The notes under the pieces: model-generated | Seen by the model: only the letters and a program-made list of their open reading frames with translations | Told to the model about the DNA's origin: nothing | Databases searched by the model: none | Shown: positions 44,601 to 53,516 of the stretch, piece by piece | Position numbering within the stretch: the stretch's first letter is position 1 | How the letters are laid out: every line of letters begins with the position of its first letter | NCBI RefSeq assembly: GCF_004153165.1 | Contig: NZ_SEMD01000018.1 | Coordinates: forward strand, 1 to 63,684 | Length of the DNA: 63,684 nucleotides | Source: Sporolactobacillus sp. THM7-4 | GTDB taxonomy: Bacteria > Bacillota > Bacilli > Bacillales > Sporolactobacillaceae | Direction of reading: 5' to 3' | Position numbers and translations under genes: made by a program

Positions 44601-45939
44601 ACTTTCCGGTTTTTACAGTTGATTTTGTCTTTGAGGGGTGGTCTTTTCGGATAATAATCTTTTTAATATGGTGTGCATCCCGATCGGCCACTTCAAAGGT
44701 AACACCCGCGTAACGAATCGTTGAACCTTTTTTCACGTTCGGATCTTCAGCAAGTATCCAGCCTCCGATTGTATCGAGCCCTTCCTCCTCAATATCGATC
44801 TGAAAGAGCTGATTCACATGAGAGATGAGCAATTTCCCGTCTACGACGGCCTGCTCGGGGTCGATACGTTTAATCAGAGGTTCTTCACCAACGTCAAACT
44901 CGTCGCGTATTTCTCCGACGATTTCTTCCAGAATGTCTTCGACAGTGACAAGACCCGATGTTCCTCCGTATTCATCAGTCAGAACAGCCATATGGATACT
45001 CTCTTTCTGCATTTTCTCAAGCAGCGTACGGATCGGTGTGGTTTCGAGAACAGATAGAATGGGTCGAACATAGTCATCCAGAGAGTGAACTTCTTTGTAC
45101 AAAATATCTGTGAAAACATCTTTAATATTAATCATACCGACAACGTGATCCTTATCTTCTTCAACAACCGGGAAACGTGTATATTTTTCGTTATGAAGGA
45201 TTTTTAACGTTTCCTCAAACGGATCTTCTTTGTAAACGCAGACAATCTCTGTCCTCGGAACCATAATTTCACGGGCAGTCCGTTCATCAAAATCAAAAAT
45301 GCGCGTCATATAGCGAAGCTCGCCCTGAGTAATTTCCCCGCTTTTAAAACTGTCGGACAACGTGAGCCTCAGTTCCCCCTCAGTCAGTGCCCGATCATGA
45401 TTGGCATCCGGTTTCAGACCGAAAAGACGGATCACACCGCTTGAAAGCATATTAAGGAGCCAAACGAAAGGGAAAAGAAGACGATGGAACCAGATCAGCG
45501 GATAAGCGATGGCTAAAGTAATCTGCTCTGTCTTCTGTATCGCGATTCCCTTAGGAGCAAGCTCGCCAAGGACGACACTGAGCATCGTAACGATAAAGAA
45601 TCCGATCAGCGTCGACAGAGTTGTCGCGATCGCTCCACTCAGTCCGATCCAGTCAAAAAGGGGATGGAACAGCCGGGAAACGGCAGGCTCGCCGACCCAC
45701 CCTAAAAGCAGAGCGGTTACCGAGATACCAAGCTGAGTAGTCGACAAATAGGCATTCAGGTCATTAATCACTTTTTTAGAGGCTTGTGCCCGTTTATTTC
45801 CCTGTTTGATCAGCTCGTCTATACGGGTTGAACGAATTTTAACAATAGCGAATTCGGCGGCAACGAAAAATGCCGTTAAAAATATTAATAAAAAAACGGT
45901 AAATATCCCGGCGAGATCGTCCAAATAGTTCCCATACAC
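44599..45939 (-). CDS. CNNM/CorC-type membrane protein with CBS domains (hemolysin family)
   Basis: This 446-residue protein has an N-terminal DUF21 membrane domain (about 1-195), a CBS pair (about 215-340) and a C-terminal CorC_HlyC domain. AAEFAIVKIRSTRIDELI and MVPRTEIVCV are typical. Relatives in B. subtilis (YhdP, YugS, YrkA) export Mg2+ or protect against metal stress. The GTG start at 45939 has a GGAGGTGA site too far upstream; a CTG three codons earlier is an alternative. Confidence 0.9.
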   Translation of the reverse strand: MYGNYLDDLAGIFTVFLLIFLTAFFVAAEFAIVKIRSTRIDELIKQGNKRAQASKKVINDLNAYLSTTQLGISVTALLLGWVGEPAVSRLFHPLFDWIGLSGAIATTLSTLIGFFIVTMLSVVLGELAPKGIAIQKTEQITLAIAYPLIWFHRLLFPFVWLLNMLSSGVIRLFGLKPDANHDRALTEGELRLTLSDSFKSGEITQGELRYMTRIFDFDERTAREIMVPRTEIVCVYKEDPFEETLKILHNEKYTRFPVVEEDKDHVVGMINIKDVFTDILYKEVHSLDDYVRPILSVLETTPIRTLLEKMQKESIHMAVLTDEYGGTSGLVTVEDILEEIVGEIRDEFDVGEEPLIKRIDPEQAVVDGKLLISHVNQLFQIDIEEEGLDTIGGWILAEDPNVKKGSTIRYAGVTFEVADRDAHHIKKIIIRKDHPSKTKSTVKTGK

Positions 45940-46096
45940 TGCCTGCAGCGGATGGGTGTCACCTCCAGCTCATATTCTTACTTACATTATACAGAAACGC
46001 TGTTCTGATTTGAAATAATACCATCACGTAAAACTGTTCTTTTGTGTCGGGCTTTATTTCATTTCTTTTCTGTTTTAGTATGTGTTTTCAGAAGTT
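45940..46096. other. Intergenic region between two divergent genes
   Basis: No gene or clear promoter was recognised in this stretch. Confidence 0.4.
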
Positions 46097-46222
46097 ATGA
46101 ATATTAGCCGCAATAGAATGACGAAAGGTGAGTTTGATGTTGAAGACCGGCAGGAACTGTATAATCGGATCGTTTTGCAGGCAGCCTGGCTGGTAGGAAA
46201 GGTCAAAAGTAACAGATATTGA
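46097..46222 (+). CDS. Possible 41-residue protein
   Basis: The frame opens at an ATG and reads MNISRNRMTKGEFDVEDRQE, then LYNRIVLQAAWLVGKVKSNR. The composition looks protein-like, with an amphipathic end. There is no clear Shine-Dalgarno, and the 3-prime end overlaps the candidate promoter of the next gene, so it may not be real. Confidence 0.3.
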   Translation: MNISRNRMTKGEFDVEDRQELYNRIVLQAAWLVGKVKSNRY

Positions 46223-46238
46223 GGATGGGCATATGGTG
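46211..46238 (+). promoter_or_regulatory. Candidate sigma-K promoter
   Basis: AACA (46211-46214) matches the sigma-K -35 (mACm), and CATATGGTG (46230-46238) is close to the -10 CATAnnnTA, with about 16 bases between. It is placed properly for the His/Tyr/Pro-rich gene at 46271. Confidence 0.45.
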
Positions 46239-46270
46239 TAAGTGAAACAGACCAAGGAGGCTAACAGCAA

Positions 46271-46567
46271 ATGAATGAAATGAACCCTTATTTTGTTCAG
46301 AATCAGAATTTAAATGACTATGATTTCACCATCCCGCCGATCGATGTGAATGTTAATGAGCAGCGGCAGATGTATCCGACTGCTTATCCTCAGACGTACC
46401 CTTACCCGCCTTATCACCATCACTATCCCTATCCGTACCATTATCCTTACCATCACCCTTACCCGCCCTATTATCACCATCATCATCATGGAGGGGGCTG
46501 GCACCACCAGGGACCCCGTCCGCCATACTGGTACGGATCGGGTACGTGGGGTGGACCGCGTTCTTAA
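46271..46567 (+). CDS. His/Tyr/Pro-rich protein, probable spore coat or outer-layer protein
   Basis: This 98-residue protein has an ordinary acidic N-terminal third, then about 50 residues of nearly only Tyr, His and Pro (for example YHYPYHHPYPPYYHHHHH), and a Gly/Trp-rich end. AAGGAGG precedes the ATG. Tyr- and His-rich proteins of this kind are typical of spore coats, where Tyr can be cross-linked, and of metal-binding peptides. A sigma-K-like promoter and a nearby YjcZ peptide gene support a sporulation role. The assignment is inference. Confidence 0.7.
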   Translation: MNEMNPYFVQNQNLNDYDFTIPPIDVNVNEQRQMYPTAYPQTYPYPPYHHHYPYPYHYPYHHPYPPYYHHHHHGGGWHHQGPRPPYWYGSGTWGGPRS

Positions 46568-46587
46568 TTGATTCACTTTTGTCAGCG

Positions 46588-46620
46588 AAACAGCATCATT
46601 CATCAAGTGATGCTGTTTTC
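46588..46620 (+). terminator. Terminator after the His/Tyr/Pro-rich gene
   Basis: AAACAGCATCA (46588-46598) and TGATGCTGTTT (46608-46618) are perfectly complementary, followed by T-rich sequence. Confidence 0.85.
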
Positions 46621-46732
46621 ATTATATGAGCGAGAATCTGAAAAATGCCCGGGCGACTAAGTTTCGTCCGGGATTTTCCATGTAAAAAGGAGAACAATCT
46701 GTTATAGAAGAACCAGGCTCAGTCCCCTCGTT

Positions 46733-46759
46733 GAAGAACCTGACTCCGCCAGGTTCTTC
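46733..46759. terminator. Inverted repeat after the yjcZ-type gene
   Basis: GAAGAACCTG and CAGGTTCTTC are perfectly complementary with a 7-base loop. A further GAAGAACCAGG lies 26 bases away. The T-tract is weak. Confidence 0.5.
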
Positions 46760-46769
46760 TTAATCATTC

Positions 46770-46961
46770 TCAGCAGACAAATGTGGCGCCAACGATGATC
46801 AAGAGAATAAACAGAACAACGATCAGGGCAAACCAGCGGCCACCATAATAGCCACAACCGACTGACGGATACCCATAGCCTTTATAACCGCAGCCCCCCT
46901 GATAGCCGTAACCGCCATAAGCTGCATTCGCCGGGTAGCCTCCGTAACCAAAAGTTCCCAT
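46770..46961 (-). CDS. YjcZ-family sporulation protein
   Basis: This 63-residue protein has a Gly/Tyr-rich head ([19 protein letters not shown]) and the YjcZ hydrophobic helix [26 protein letters not shown] lies eight bases upstream. The helix is nearly identical to that of the 31-residue peptide at 13.8 kb. Family members are made during sporulation; the role is unknown. Confidence 0.85.
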   Translation of the reverse strand: MGTFGYGGYPANAAYGGYGYQGGCGYKGYGYPSVGCGYYGGRWFALIVVLFILLIIVGATFVC

Positions 46962-47154
46962 TTAAGTCACTCCTTTAACCTAAGATACTTTATTCTATGT
47001 GGTTCAGGTTAAATGGCTATCACTGTAAGGTCCATGCTGCGTCTCGTATCGTTCCCTTCAGGAGCCTGGGACTCGTCGTTATTCGAATGGCTAAAGAATG
47101 ATTTAACCGGGCATGAATAAGATGCATATAAAGTGTTTGAAAGGATGATGAACC

Positions 47155-48054
47155 ATGTACCCGTATTACCCCCTTTATGGTAGAAGAACGGTGACAAAAG
47201 AAGAGTTGTTGACCCTTCCGCCGCAACACCAGGATAGGCAGCCCGGGTTTGAATATGTAATGAATCCACTGCCGATCTCTGAAAACCCACATTACAAAGG
47301 GAGCGGCAAACTGATGGGTAAGGTTGCCGTCATTTCCGGAGGGGACAGCGGTATCGGAAGAGCAGTAGCCCTCGCCTTTGCAAAAGAAGGAGCCAAATTA
47401 ACGATTATTTACTTAAATGAAGACCGGGACGCCGAATGGACCAAGCAACGAATTGAGGAACTCGGAAGCGAGTGTCTGCTTATTCGTGCGGATATGAGAA
47501 ACCCCGAATCCTCGAATCAGGCCGTTACCCGGACGGTAAAAAAGTATGGAAAGCTGGATATTGTGATCAATAACTGCGCTGTACAATTTGTCAAAAAAAG
47601 TTTGCTCGAAATCAGTGATGAGCAGCTGATGACCACATTTCAAACGAATATTTTTTCATTTTTTTATTTAACGAGGGCCGCACTTCCTCACCTGAAGCCG
47701 GGAAGCTCGATCATTAATACAGCATCGGTTACGGCTTACCGGGGATCCAAAAATTTGATTGATTACTCTTCAACAAAAGGGGCAATCGTTGCCTTTACCC
47801 GTGCATTATCGCAAAACCTGGTTGACAAAGGCATCCGGGTGAACGCAGTCGCTCCCGGACCCATATGGACACCGCTTATTCCGGCAACTTTTAGTACCGA
47901 TATGGTTGAAACATTCGGTACGGAGGTTCCGATGAAACGGCCGGGACAACCGTTTGAACTGGCGCCTGCTTATGTATACCTTGCTTCCGATGATTCCGGA
48001 TATGTCTCCGGGCAGGTTCTCCATGTCGGCGGCGGTGAGATGGTTGAGTCATAA
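47155..48054 (+). CDS. SDR-family oxidoreductase, general-stress type
   Basis: This 299-residue short-chain dehydrogenase has the cofactor loop GGDSGIG (62-68), a N-N-C-A variant of the NNAG motif, and the active site Ser...Y-S-S-T-K. The N-terminal extension of about 55 residues, ending before KVAVISGG, is shared with YhdF/YhxC/general stress protein 39 of B. subtilis. The substrate is not known. GAAAGGATGATG lies upstream, and a terminator follows. Confidence 0.88.
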   Translation: MYPYYPLYGRRTVTKEELLTLPPQHQDRQPGFEYVMNPLPISENPHYKGSGKLMGKVAVISGGDSGIGRAVALAFAKEGAKLTIIYLNEDRDAEWTKQRIEELGSECLLIRADMRNPESSNQAVTRTVKKYGKLDIVINNCAVQFVKKSLLEISDEQLMTTFQTNIFSFFYLTRAALPHLKPGSSIINTASVTAYRGSKNLIDYSSTKGAIVAFTRALSQNLVDKGIRVNAVAPGPIWTPLIPATFSTDMVETFGTEVPMKRPGQPFELAPAYVYLASDDSGYVSGQVLHVGGGEMVES

Positions 48055-48075
48055 GAATAAAAGGTTGCACTTTTT

Positions 48076-48108
48076 ACCCGGTTTCTTCCTACGGAAGCCG
48101 GTTTTTTT
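48076..48108 (+). terminator. Terminator after the SDR gene
   Basis: CCGG-CTTCC and GGAAG-CCGG pair with a three-base bulge, followed by seven T residues. Confidence 0.75.
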
Positions 48109-48227
48109 CTTGTTCTATTTTTTAAAATGACACCACCTGTTCATTTCACTTTTAAGTGTAAACTTGACATGACAGGGAAAAACACGCACTCTATCTAATG
48201 AGAAACGTTTATTGGGGGACTTGATGA

Positions 48228-48863
48228 ATGGGGAAAATGGATGAACAAATTATTGTTGTTGAAAGAGACCACCTCTTCGGCGCAGGGACAGATCATGATC
48301 TGACGTTTCAGGGGACGGAAAAAGCCGCTGACCGGATCTCTGAACTGGTCGACCGGATGGCCGGGAGCTACCAGATTATGCGCCGCGGGGACGCCGAAGA
48401 TAATACGGCTTACAAACAGCCGATCCCATATGCCATTATTCGCAAAGGTGAACATTTTTTTACATACAAGCGTCTGGGCGGCGGTGGTGAATCCCGGCTT
48501 TACGGAAAGCTATCACTTGGTGTTGGCGGGCATATGAATCAAATCCAGGGGGCCGTGAACTTTCAACAGGTATTATCTGAAAATCTGAGACGTGAGTTGA
48601 ACGAGGAACTGATTATTGAAGATGCAGAAACGCTTGATTTTCAGACAATAGGCCTGATCAATGATGATGATACAGAAGTGGGGCGCGTCCACATCGGGGT
48701 GCTGATTGCTATTCATCTTCCGGATCGCGCTCACATTTCTGTCCGTGAGGAGGACAAACTCGAGGGGAGCTGGATGAAGCTGGAAGAACTGGTCGATCCG
48801 AAGATCTATGACCGTCTCGAAAGCTGGTCGGCTTTTTCAGTTGATGCGCTTAAAGAACGATAA
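48228..48863 (+). CDS. Nudix-domain hydrolase
   Basis: This 211-residue protein has a Nudix box spread over GGHMN and LRRELNEELIIED, near residues 105-133. The N-terminal half includes PYAIIRKGEHFFTYKRLGGG. Similar Bacillus proteins are annotated as phosphoesterases. The substrate is unknown. GGGGG lies before the ATG. Confidence 0.8.
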   Translation: MGKMDEQIIVVERDHLFGAGTDHDLTFQGTEKAADRISELVDRMAGSYQIMRRGDAEDNTAYKQPIPYAIIRKGEHFFTYKRLGGGGESRLYGKLSLGVGGHMNQIQGAVNFQQVLSENLRRELNEELIIEDAETLDFQTIGLINDDDTEVGRVHIGVLIAIHLPDRAHISVREEDKLEGSWMKLEELVDPKIYDRLESWSAFSVDALKER

Positions 48864-48982
48864 CCGAACTGAGAATGTCAACATGGACATGAATCGTAAA
48901 CGGAACAGGAACCGGTATGGAACCAAATCCGCTCATTGGCAAAAAACAATTTACAATATTCTGTTGAAAAGAGGTCTGAAAA

Positions 48983-49258
48983 ATGAAGGATCCGCGATAT
49001 AAAACAGCCAATCGCGAGGCAATGATCGGGATTGGGCTCGCTGCCTTCAATTTTATCTGGTGGTTTTCCTTTGCTTACGGATTGGGAGGCCGTCCGGTCA
49101 GAGAGTACAAGTATATCTTCGGAATGCCGGCGTGGTTTTTCTATAGTTGTATCGTTGGGTTCTTTGTTGTAACCGGTCTGCTGATCTTTTGTGTAAAGCT
49201 GTTTTTTAAGGATATTCCATTCGATGATCAGACGGATGAGGGGGGCGGACGCCGATGA
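48983..49258 (+). CDS. yhdT: YhdT-family small membrane protein, partner of PanF
   Basis: This 91-residue protein has two membrane helices, with the conserved FIWWFSFAYGLG and MPAWFFYSCI. In many bacteria yhdT directly precedes panF, as here. Its stop overlaps the panF start (ATGA). It may be an accessory subunit; no function is proven. Confidence 0.88.
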   Translation: MKDPRYKTANREAMIGIGLAAFNFIWWFSFAYGLGGRPVREYKYIFGMPAWFFYSCIVGFFVVTGLLIFCVKLFFKDIPFDDQTDEGGGRR

Positions 49259-50697
49259 ACGGAGCCGTTATCATCCCGATGATCTTATTTTTGATTGTGG
49301 TGTTTTTGATCGGTATCTATGCTTCGAGAAAAGTTTATGGATCATCACAATTTCTGCAGGAATATTTTCTTGGCGGGAGGGAATTCGGCGGATTCCTGCT
49401 CGCGATGACAATGGTCACGACCTACACCAGCGCGTCCAGTTTCATCGGCGGTCCCGGCATTGCTTATCAGGTTGGGCTGGGATGGGTCCTTCTTGCCATG
49501 ATTCAGGTGGTTACCGGATATGTTGTCCTGACCATTCTTGGAAAAAAGTTTGCAATCGTCACGCGAAGAATGAAAGCGGTCACGATGATCGATTTTCTGA
49601 GGAAAAGATATCAGAGTAAAACGGTAGTGATTCTTTCCGCAAGCTGCATCATTCTTTTTCTTTTCTCGTCAATGGCTGCTCAATGGGTCGGCGGCGGCAG
49701 GCTGATTCAATCCATAACCGGATGGAATTACGAAACGGCGCTTATCGTTTTTGCGGTTTCCGTTCTTGTCTACGTGATTATCGGTGGTTTCCGGGCAGTC
49801 GTCATAACTGACAGTATTCAGGGCGTGATCATGTTTTTGGGCACTCTGCTTATTATGGTTGCAACGATTGTTACCGGAGGAGGGATTCCCCGTATCATGC
49901 GGACACTCCGGAATATTGATCCCGGGCTGATTACTCCTTTTGGCCCGAATCATCAATTTTCCGCTCTCTATGTCAGCTCATTCTGGATTCTCGTCGGTAT
50001 CGGTGTAGTCGGGCTCCCGCAGATTGTCATCCGTGCAATGAGCTATAAAAATTCCAGAGCGATGCATCAGGCGCTGATCATCGGTACCATTGTGGTCGGT
50101 GTGATCATGTTCGGCATGCACTTTACCGGTGTTCTGGCCCGGGCGGTTATGCCGAACATCAAAGTGGGGGATCAGGTGATGCCGCTTCTTGCCATCCATG
50201 TACTTCCTGATGTTCTTGCCGGCGTTGTTCTTGCTGCACCGATGGCCGCGATCATGACGACAGTCAACGCGCTTCTCCTCCAGGTCAGTTCATCGGTCGT
50301 AAGAGACATTTATTTAAACTATATCAGGCCGGACGCAAGCGACCGTATGACGCGAGTTTTAAGCATGTCGGTGACGGGGGTAATCGGCCTCCTTGTTCTG
50401 TTCATTGCCGTCAAGCCCCCCGATCTATTGATCTGGCTCAATCTGTTTGCTTTCGGGGGACTTGAAGCTGCGTTCATCTGGCCTGTCGTTCTCGGCCTGT
50501 ATTGGCGTAAAGGGAATCGTTTCGGTGCGCTCGCGGCAATTGTTGTCGGAGCCGTCTCTTACATCGTGATTCAGTCGTTTTTTGGAAACTTGTTTGGCAT
50601 GCATCCGGTTGTTATTCCGGTTTTTCTTTCATTAATCAGTTATGTTGTTATCAGTCTGGCGACGCAAAAACAATCAGTGCCATGCTTATATATTTAA
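49255..50697 (+). CDS. panF: Sodium/pantothenate symporter PanF
   Basis: This 480-residue sodium:solute symporter has about 13 membrane helices. The start, ASRKVYGSSQFLQEYFLGGR, and the block TYTSASSFIGGPG are typical of PanF. It imports pantothenate for coenzyme A synthesis. GAGGGGGG lies upstream, and yhdT is translationally coupled. Confidence 0.92.
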   Translation: MNGAVIIPMILFLIVVFLIGIYASRKVYGSSQFLQEYFLGGREFGGFLLAMTMVTTYTSASSFIGGPGIAYQVGLGWVLLAMIQVVTGYVVLTILGKKFAIVTRRMKAVTMIDFLRKRYQSKTVVILSASCIILFLFSSMAAQWVGGGRLIQSITGWNYETALIVFAVSVLVYVIIGGFRAVVITDSIQGVIMFLGTLLIMVATIVTGGGIPRIMRTLRNIDPGLITPFGPNHQFSALYVSSFWILVGIGVVGLPQIVIRAMSYKNSRAMHQALIIGTIVVGVIMFGMHFTGVLARAVMPNIKVGDQVMPLLAIHVLPDVLAGVVLAAPMAAIMTTVNALLLQVSSSVVRDIYLNYIRPDASDRMTRVLSMSVTGVIGLLVLFIAVKPPDLLIWLNLFAFGGLEAAFIWPVVLGLYWRKGNRFGALAAIVVGAVSYIVIQSFFGNLFGMHPVVIPVFLSLISYVVISLATQKQSVPCLYI

Positions 50698-50793
50698 TCC
50701 TCAGGGCGTGAGAATAAACTTCCTGCGCCCATTTTATTATCAATCATTTCTCGCCCCGTGAAGAGCTGATAGAAACTTTAAAGTTTTATTCTC

Positions 50794-50822
50794 TTGCCTT
50801 CCGTTCAATGAGATGTTATGAT
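50794..50822 (+). promoter_or_regulatory. Promoter of the efflux operon
   Basis: TTGCCT (50794-50799) and TATGAT (50817-50822) are separated by 17 bases. A palindromic operator lies about 20 bases downstream. Confidence 0.55.
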
Positions 50823-50844
50823 ATTTTTCGTGCATATAGTTAAT

Positions 50845-50863
50845 AAGGTTAATGATTAATCTT
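50845..50863. promoter_or_regulatory. Candidate MarR operator
   Basis: AAGGTTAAT-G-ATTAATCTT is a 19-base palindrome with one mismatched pair. It lies around the expected transcription start, where binding of the MarR protein of the same operon would repress. Confidence 0.55.
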
Positions 50864-50953
50864 GTTGGCTATTTCCAGTCAAATGGCATTCATATGCTGC
50901 TGATAGTCTTTAAAAATCGTATGAAGATTATTTTAAGAGGGGAAGAACGGACA

Positions 50954-51610
50954 GTGAATAATTTTACTCGGCTTCTTATTATTAACATTGTGGTCATTAT
51001 TGTACTGATCGGTGGCGGGGCTGTCGGTTATTATTATTATGATCAGGCCACCCATTACGTAAAGACGGACAATGCTACGGTCAGCGGGCAGGCTATTTCC
51101 ATTGCTTCACCTGTGGCCGGAAAACTGGTTTCCTGGGACGCAAAGCAAGGCAAAACGTATGGGGGGAATCAGACAGTAGGAAAGGTAGAAAGCATCGGAC
51201 CGGACGGAAAACTGGTTCAGACGGTGATAAAAATGCCGGCACGCGGAACCATTGCCCAAAATAACGGTGTCCGGAATACAGTTGTCGGAGCAGGCACCCA
51301 GCTCGCGCAAGCTTATGATTTAAAGGCCCTGCAAGTGACTGCGAATGTCGACGAAACCGATCTTGATCGAATTAAGACCGGCCAGAAAGTGGATGTTTCT
51401 ATCGATGCTTTTCCACATACCACTTTTTCCGGCAGGGTTAAACAAATCGGTACGGCCACAGCGGGCACGTTTTCACTGATCTCCAGTTCGAACAGTAACG
51501 GAAATTATACAAAAGTGACACAGGTGATTCCTGTTAAAATTTCCCTTGACAGCTTTAAGGGAGAAAAACTGCTTCCAGGTATGAATGTCACAGTTAAAAT
51601 TCATATTTAA
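50954..51610 (+). CDS. HlyD/EmrA-type periplasmic adaptor-like efflux protein
   Basis: This 218-residue protein has one N-terminal membrane helix (about 8-28) followed by a biotinyl-lipoyl-like domain (YVKTDNATVSGQAISIASPV) and a barrel (about 130-218). It lacks the long coiled coil of Gram-negative EmrA. The GTG at 50954 follows GAGGGGAAG. It is co-transcribed with the EmrB-type transporter, its partner. Confidence 0.88.
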   Translation: MNNFTRLLIINIVVIIVLIGGGAVGYYYYDQATHYVKTDNATVSGQAISIASPVAGKLVSWDAKQGKTYGGNQTVGKVESIGPDGKLVQTVIKMPARGTIAQNNGVRNTVVGAGTQLAQAYDLKALQVTANVDETDLDRIKTGQKVDVSIDAFPHTTFSGRVKQIGTATAGTFSLISSSNSNGNYTKVTQVIPVKISLDSFKGEKLLPGMNVTVKIHI

Positions 51611-51631
51611 TAAAGGAGAGGAGGGGTCGGC

Positions 51632-53476
51632 TTGACATCATTCCTTTCAATTTACACCGTTTGTGCGGTTGTGTTTATGGTTGTCATGAATATTTTCCTG
51701 CGTTACCGTCGTAAAAAGGCACAACTTCAGGCGTTGAAAAGGTCACTGCCGAATACTGCCGAAACGCGATTAGATTCTTTGAGGACCGGAAGTTCTGAGC
51801 AGCATCAGGGGGAGGACACTTATGCTGTAAGGAAAAAGGAGACGGCGGCTCAAGTCGGAGAACGTGCCGCTTACCGTTCAGATCAATCCCCTGCAGGAAA
51901 CAAGACGTCTAACCCGGTTACGATAATTATCGTCCTGTTATTAGGGGCATTTGTGGCTTTGCTGAATCAGACGCTTATGAATGTCGCCCTGCCAAAAATG
52001 ATGTCCGACCTGAACATTTCGACCAACACAGCACAGTGGCTGACGACAGGCTATATGCTGGTCAATGGTGTACTGATTCCGATCACGGCTTTTCTTATGG
52101 AAACTTTTTCAACAAGGAAACTGTTTCTGTCTGCGATGGGGCTGTTTACGCTCGGGACGCTCGTGTGCGGGCTGTCTCCTGACTTCTCGATGATCATGGT
52201 CGGCCGCGTCATACAGGCTTCAGGGGCCGGGATCATTATGCCGCTGATGACCAATGTTTTTCTCACCGTATTTCCGCCTGAAAAAAGAGGCGGCGCGATG
52301 GGCCTGATGGGGCTCGCGATGATCTTCGCGCCGGCAGTCGGTCCGACGCTTTCGGGTTATGTTGTTGAGCATTATTCATGGCGCGTGTTGTTCTGGATCA
52401 TCTTCCCGTTCGGTGTATTCGATATTCTCATGGCACTTTCATTCCTGCGAAATGTCGGACGCCGGTCTTTTCCGAAACTTGACGTTCCCGGAGTCATTTT
52501 ATCAACAATCGGGTTCGGCGGTATTCTGTACGCCTTCAGCGAGGCAGGAAATAACGGCTGGGATGATTCACTTGTTGTAACGGCTCTGATTACGGGTCTC
52601 ATATCGCTCGCACTTTTTGTATGGCGTGAATGGACTGCGGAATCACCAGTGCTCGATCTTCGAGTATTTAAATACAGCATCTTTACATTTACAACGATAA
52701 TTAATATTCTAATTACGATGGCTTTATTTGCGGCTATGATTCTGCTGCCCATTTATCTGCAGAATATCCGGGGATTTACGCCTCTTCAGTCCGGGCTGCT
52801 TCTTTTGCCTGGTGCAATACTTATGGGCGCCATGTCACCTGTAACCGGCATTCTTTTCGATCGGATCGGGTCCAGACCGCTTGCTGTTGCGGGTCTGTTC
52901 ATTACGGTCATTACAACCTGGGATTTCGGACACTTGACAGATACGATGTCTTACGGGCACATCATGCTGCTCTATTCGGCAAGAATGTTCGGTATGTCTC
53001 TATTGATGATGCCGATCATGACTGAGGGACTGAACAATTTGCCTCCTGAATTGAACAGCCATGGGACGGCGATGTCAAACACGATGCGCCAGGTCGCCGG
53101 ATCACTCGGCACTGCTTTTCTTGTTACCGTAATGACAGACCGGACAAAGTTTCATGTCGGTGAATACGCGAATCAACTGACGACAAGCAATACTGTACTC
53201 ACTCATCAGCTTGGCGCGGCAGGACAAGTCGCTGAAAGCAGCGGACATCTTCCGGCGGGTACCGGACAAAGCACAGTCATACGGCTGCTCGATTTAAAAA
53301 TGGAACAAATGGCGACGATACAGGGAATCAATGATGCCTTTATCATAGCGACCGTTCTGACACTTATTGCGCTTCTTCTCTCTTTCTTTATCAGGAGAGC
53401 GACACCTTCAAAAAAGAAGCATGGAGCAGGTACGTTAAAGGAGCCGAACCTTTCTGTCGAGGCGACCGAATCATAA
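51632..53476 (+). CDS. EmrB/QacA-type MFS drug efflux transporter with an extra N-terminal helix
   Basis: This 614-residue protein has 14 helices of the DHA2 family, with LNQTLMNVALPKMMSDL in the first and the motif C region GLMGLAMIFAPAVGPTLSGY. Before them lie an extra membrane helix (about 5-22) and a polar linker of about 70 residues. That extension is unusual for the family. The TTG start follows GAGGAGGGG. It probably exports drugs or other toxic compounds with the HlyD-type partner. Confidence 0.92.
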   Translation: MTSFLSIYTVCAVVFMVVMNIFLRYRRKKAQLQALKRSLPNTAETRLDSLRTGSSEQHQGEDTYAVRKKETAAQVGERAAYRSDQSPAGNKTSNPVTIIIVLLLGAFVALLNQTLMNVALPKMMSDLNISTNTAQWLTTGYMLVNGVLIPITAFLMETFSTRKLFLSAMGLFTLGTLVCGLSPDFSMIMVGRVIQASGAGIIMPLMTNVFLTVFPPEKRGGAMGLMGLAMIFAPAVGPTLSGYVVEHYSWRVLFWIIFPFGVFDILMALSFLRNVGRRSFPKLDVPGVILSTIGFGGILYAFSEAGNNGWDDSLVVTALITGLISLALFVWREWTAESPVLDLRVFKYSIFTFTTIINILITMALFAAMILLPIYLQNIRGFTPLQSGLLLLPGAILMGAMSPVTGILFDRIGSRPLAVAGLFITVITTWDFGHLTDTMSYGHIMLLYSARMFGMSLLMMPIMTEGLNNLPPELNSHGTAMSNTMRQVAGSLGTAFLVTVMTDRTKFHVGEYANQLTTSNTVLTHQLGAAGQVAESSGHLPAGTGQSTVIRLLDLKMEQMATIQGINDAFIIATVLTLIALLLSFFIRRATPSKKKHGAGTLKEPNLSVEATES

Positions 53477-53516
53477 TTTTAATCTTAGTAAAAACGACAT
53501 CTTTTCAATAAATGGG

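Noticed and set aside
46310-46606. 98-codon frame antisense to the His/Tyr/Pro-rich gene
   Set aside because: It consists of Met/Val/Ile/Arg repeats that merely mirror the low-complexity codons of the real gene, which has a ribosome site and terminator.
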